From the NCBI GenBank assembly GCA_035628875.1, contig DASPIZ010000130.1, forward strand, positions 1 to 64,000: 64,000 nucleotides of DNA, in the 5' to 3' direction. The position numbers and the translations under genes were made by a program. This DNA comes from Ohtaekwangia sp035628875. Its GTDB lineage: Bacteria > Bacteroidota > Bacteroidia > Cytophagales > Cyclobacteriaceae. Shown in pieces: positions 61,849 to 64,000 of the stretch. The notes beneath the pieces were generated by a model. That model did no database searches and was not told the origin of the DNA. It saw only the letters and a program-made list of their open reading frames with translations. The stretch's first letter is position 1. Every line of letters starts with the position of its first letter.

Positions 61849-64000
61849 TTAGAATGTAACAGAAAGAGACACATTGTACGACTTTTCCTGAGGAGGTGTT
61901 AGATACGTAATGTTAGGACTGAGGTTCCTATCCGTTTGGTTATCAAAATCGCGTACAACTTCCGGATCCAATCCTGGAAACTTTGTAAACGTGAGCAAAT
62001 TCATTCCTGAAAACACAATGCGAGCATTGGTAAGCTTAATTTTGGCAATGGTCTCCTTTGGCAAACTGTATCCGATTGAAATATTTCTCAATCTCATATA
62101 AGAACCATCATGCAACACCATATCTGTATTAAACCACTCTTTGGAATTACCGTGTTGGGCCGGATCTAAAGTAACCCTTGGATACTTCGCAACATCGCCG
62201 GGTTGTCTCCAGCGATTTCCAATATCTTCAACCGTATTCCAATCAGTAAGGAAACCAAGTTGACGTTTAGATGAAGAGTCATAGATGTCTGCGCCGATAA
62301 CAAATACAAACATAAAACTTAAATCAAAATTTTTGTAAGCGAACATATTTGTGAAACTACCGACAGCATCTGGCACTACATCGCCAACTGGCACACGATC
62401 ACGTTGTTCGTTGTACTCGAACGTTTCGTATCCGTCCTTATCAAGGTAAATTGGGCGACCCGTTTCCGGATCGACACCTGCATAACGAATAAGAAAATTC
62501 GTTCCCACAGGATATCCCTCAACTATTCTTGTATCGTTGGTCCCTCCACTAACAGCATCAGGTGTATACCCGCCAATAGAAAGCACTTTATTAGTATTAT
62601 AAGCAATGTTAAAATCAGTAGTCCACTTAAACTCTGAGGTTTCAATATTTACAGTGTTCAATGTGAGCTCAACTCCTTCATTTTTGATTTCACCTACGTT
62701 CCCATAAAAATTACTAAAGCCATTATATCCTGGCATTGTAAGATTCATGATAACGTCTTTTGTGTTCTTTAAATAATAAGAAAACTCTGCATTGATGCGT
62801 TCATTGAGTATTCCCATTTCAAAGCCTGCATCAAAATTTCGGGTGGTCTCCCATTTAAGATCCGGATTGTATACTTTATTGGGAAAGCGAATGGCTTGGT
62901 TGTTATAGGTTGGGTTTGGATTAACCTCATAAGTTCCGCGCCATTGGTTGTTTTCGAAATTCGCATTACCCGTTATTCCGTAAGCGACTTTCAACTTTAA
63001 AATATCCAGAAAATTTGCACCCGCTAAAAAGTCCTCATCCGAAATTAGCCACGCACCCGATATAACCGGAAAAAATCCAAACCGCTTATTCGGTCCAAAT
63101 CGAGAAGATCCATCCACTCGAGCTGTTCCCTGTAAAAAATACCTGTTATTCAAAGCATAATTAGCACGAAGGAAATAACTCAGGAAGGACCACTTTATAT
63201 CATTTATATATTGTTGTTGACTTTCATCCTTCGTTTCGTCATTGAATGAGCCTTCATCTTTATAGACTGTGCTTTCAACATTAGGGCCAAGATAGACCAT
63301 ATTGTTTTTTCCAGAAGTAACAGATTGCTGGTATTCCGCACCAAGCAAAACCTTAATTTTACTTGAGGCATTTAATTTATAATCATACTCAGCCAGCGCA
63401 TTAATGTTCAAGTTATCAACAAACCGAATGTCTCGCTCTGCACGGTTTTCAGGTGTTTCATTCACCCCATCACCATCCAGATCAAGATAAATACCTCGGA
63501 GTATTCCAGACTCCCATTGATCGTTCTTTTGATCAAGATAATCATATCCACCGGATATGGTTAATTGCAAATCTTGTATAGGCCGATATCGCAAAGAAAG
63601 GGTGTTGATCGTACGATCATCAATCGTGTAACCCTGAAAATTTCCTGCTTGCCAAATTGGATTTGCTACTGTAGCTGTATTCCCTCTCCAGAATTTACCA
63701 TTATCATCATACACAGGATAAATTGGTAATGCTGTTGACATTGCGTCGCCGATCCCACCTGTATACGCAACGCGCACTCTGCTGTTAATTCCTTTAGAAT
63801 ACGATGTTGAGAGACTCAAATCGAAGTTCTTACTAATGGCATAATCAATATTTGCGCGTACACTATATCGCTTTAAGTTATTTCCTTTAATATACGATTC
63901 GCTATCGCTGTAGGACGCACCGATGTAGGTACGAATTTTCTTCTTTGAAAAATTGGTTGAAAAATCATACTGCTGTTTAATGCCGGTTTGGGTAAGCAAG
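61849..64000 (-). CDS. SusC/RagA-family TonB-dependent transporter, 5' part beyond window
   Basis: The last 717 codons of a SusC homologue; the frame is open through the right edge, so signal peptide, regulatory domain and most of the plug are missing. Barrel features are clear: YIGASYSDSESYIKGNNLKRYSVRANIDYAISKNFDLSLSTSYSKG, FLQGTARVDGSSRFGPNKRFGFFPVISGAWLISDEDF, VAYGITGNANFENNQ, NPDLKWETTRNFDAGFE, and the ending SYNVSLSVTF. It forms the import channel of the second locus with the SusD encoded 11 bp downstream. Confidence 0.95.
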   Translation of the reverse strand, partial: LLTQTGIKQQYDFSTNFSKKKIRTYIGASYSDSESYIKGNNLKRYSVRANIDYAISKNFDLSLSTSYSKGINSRVRVAYTGGIGDAMSTALPIYPVYDDNGKFWRGNTATVANPIWQAGNFQGYTIDDRTINTLSLRYRPIQDLQLTISGGYDYLDQKNDQWESGILRGIYLDLDGDGVNETPENRAERDIRFVDNLNINALAEYDYKLNASSKIKVLLGAEYQQSVTSGKNNMVYLGPNVESTVYKDEGSFNDETKDESQQQYINDIKWSFLSYFLRANYALNNRYFLQGTARVDGSSRFGPNKRFGFFPVISGAWLISDEDFLAGANFLDILKLKVAYGITGNANFENNQWRGTYEVNPNPTYNNQAIRFPNKVYNPDLKWETTRNFDAGFEMGILNERINAEFSYYLKNTKDVIMNLTMPGYNGFSNFYGNVGEIKNEGVELTLNTVNIETSEFKWTTDFNIAYNTNKVLSIGGYTPDAVSGGTNDTRIVEGYPVGTNFLIRYAGVDPETGRPIYLDKDGYETFEYNEQRDRVPVGDVVPDAVGSFTNMFAYKNFDLSFMFVFVIGADIYDSSSKRQLGFLTDWNTVEDIGNRWRQPGDVAKYPRVTLDPAQHGNSKEWFNTDMVLHDGSYMRLRNISIGYSLPKETIAKIKLTNARIVFSGMNLLTFTKFPGLDPEVVRDFDNQTDRNLSPNITYLTPPQEKSYNVSLSVTF

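Overview
The window looks like a chromosome segment of a Bacteroidota bacterium, most likely of the order Cytophagales. This is inferred from two SusC/SusD pairs, type IX secretion (T9SS) C-terminal sorting domains, many lipoproteins, a DUF5686 outer-membrane protein, tandem FG-GAP/ASPIC-UnbV lipoproteins and TAnnTTTG-type -7 promoter motifs. Most genes lie on the minus strand. I see no transposase, integrase, CRISPR array, rRNA or complete tRNA gene.

Left part (1-6.8 kb): a tightly packed minus-strand operon that I do not recognise as a named system. It encodes a membrane-anchored STAND NTPase with WD40 repeats, a TPR/outer-membrane beta-barrel protein, a beta-propeller-like lipoprotein and a secreted protein with Ig-like domains that runs off the left edge. 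Then come the classic thrS-infC-rpmI-rplT translation operon (7.0-10.3 kb) with a clear terminator, and housekeeping genes: a DUF5686 protein, a SanA-like DUF218 protein, TrmH, a NupC-type nucleoside transporter, a bifunctional-nuclease family protein, EtfAB, a small TPR protein, a cytochrome-like lipoprotein, DnaB, Mpl, a DnaQ-like exonuclease, an M48 peptidase, an FAH-family enzyme, an M23 peptidase, Bcp and a YihY-family membrane protein.

Right part (31-64 kb): accessory, carbohydrate-oriented. A 1380-residue T9SS-exported esterase is followed by the minus-strand set SusC-SusD-(terminator)-FG-GAP lipoprotein-FG-GAP lipoprotein-vanadium-haloperoxidase-like lipoprotein-trehalase lipoprotein. 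A SusA-like GH13 enzyme is divergent from SusC. After a soluble histidine kinase comes a second locus in the order SusC (cut by the right edge), SusD, two small secreted/lipoproteins, a SusE/SusF-like starch-binding lipoprotein and a large T9SS GH13 enzyme. Together these suggest uptake and breakdown of alpha-glucans and trehalose at the cell surface.

The gaps between genes are rich in repeats. The most striking are degenerate arrays with an exact 7-bp period at about ten places, sometimes butting onto start or stop codons. Others are a tandem 126/129-bp duplication, a roughly 320-bp hairpin-rich element in two direct copies, a perfect 34-bp palindrome, and scattered families of longer intergenic repeats. 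Gene families were assigned by reading motifs; no database search was possible.
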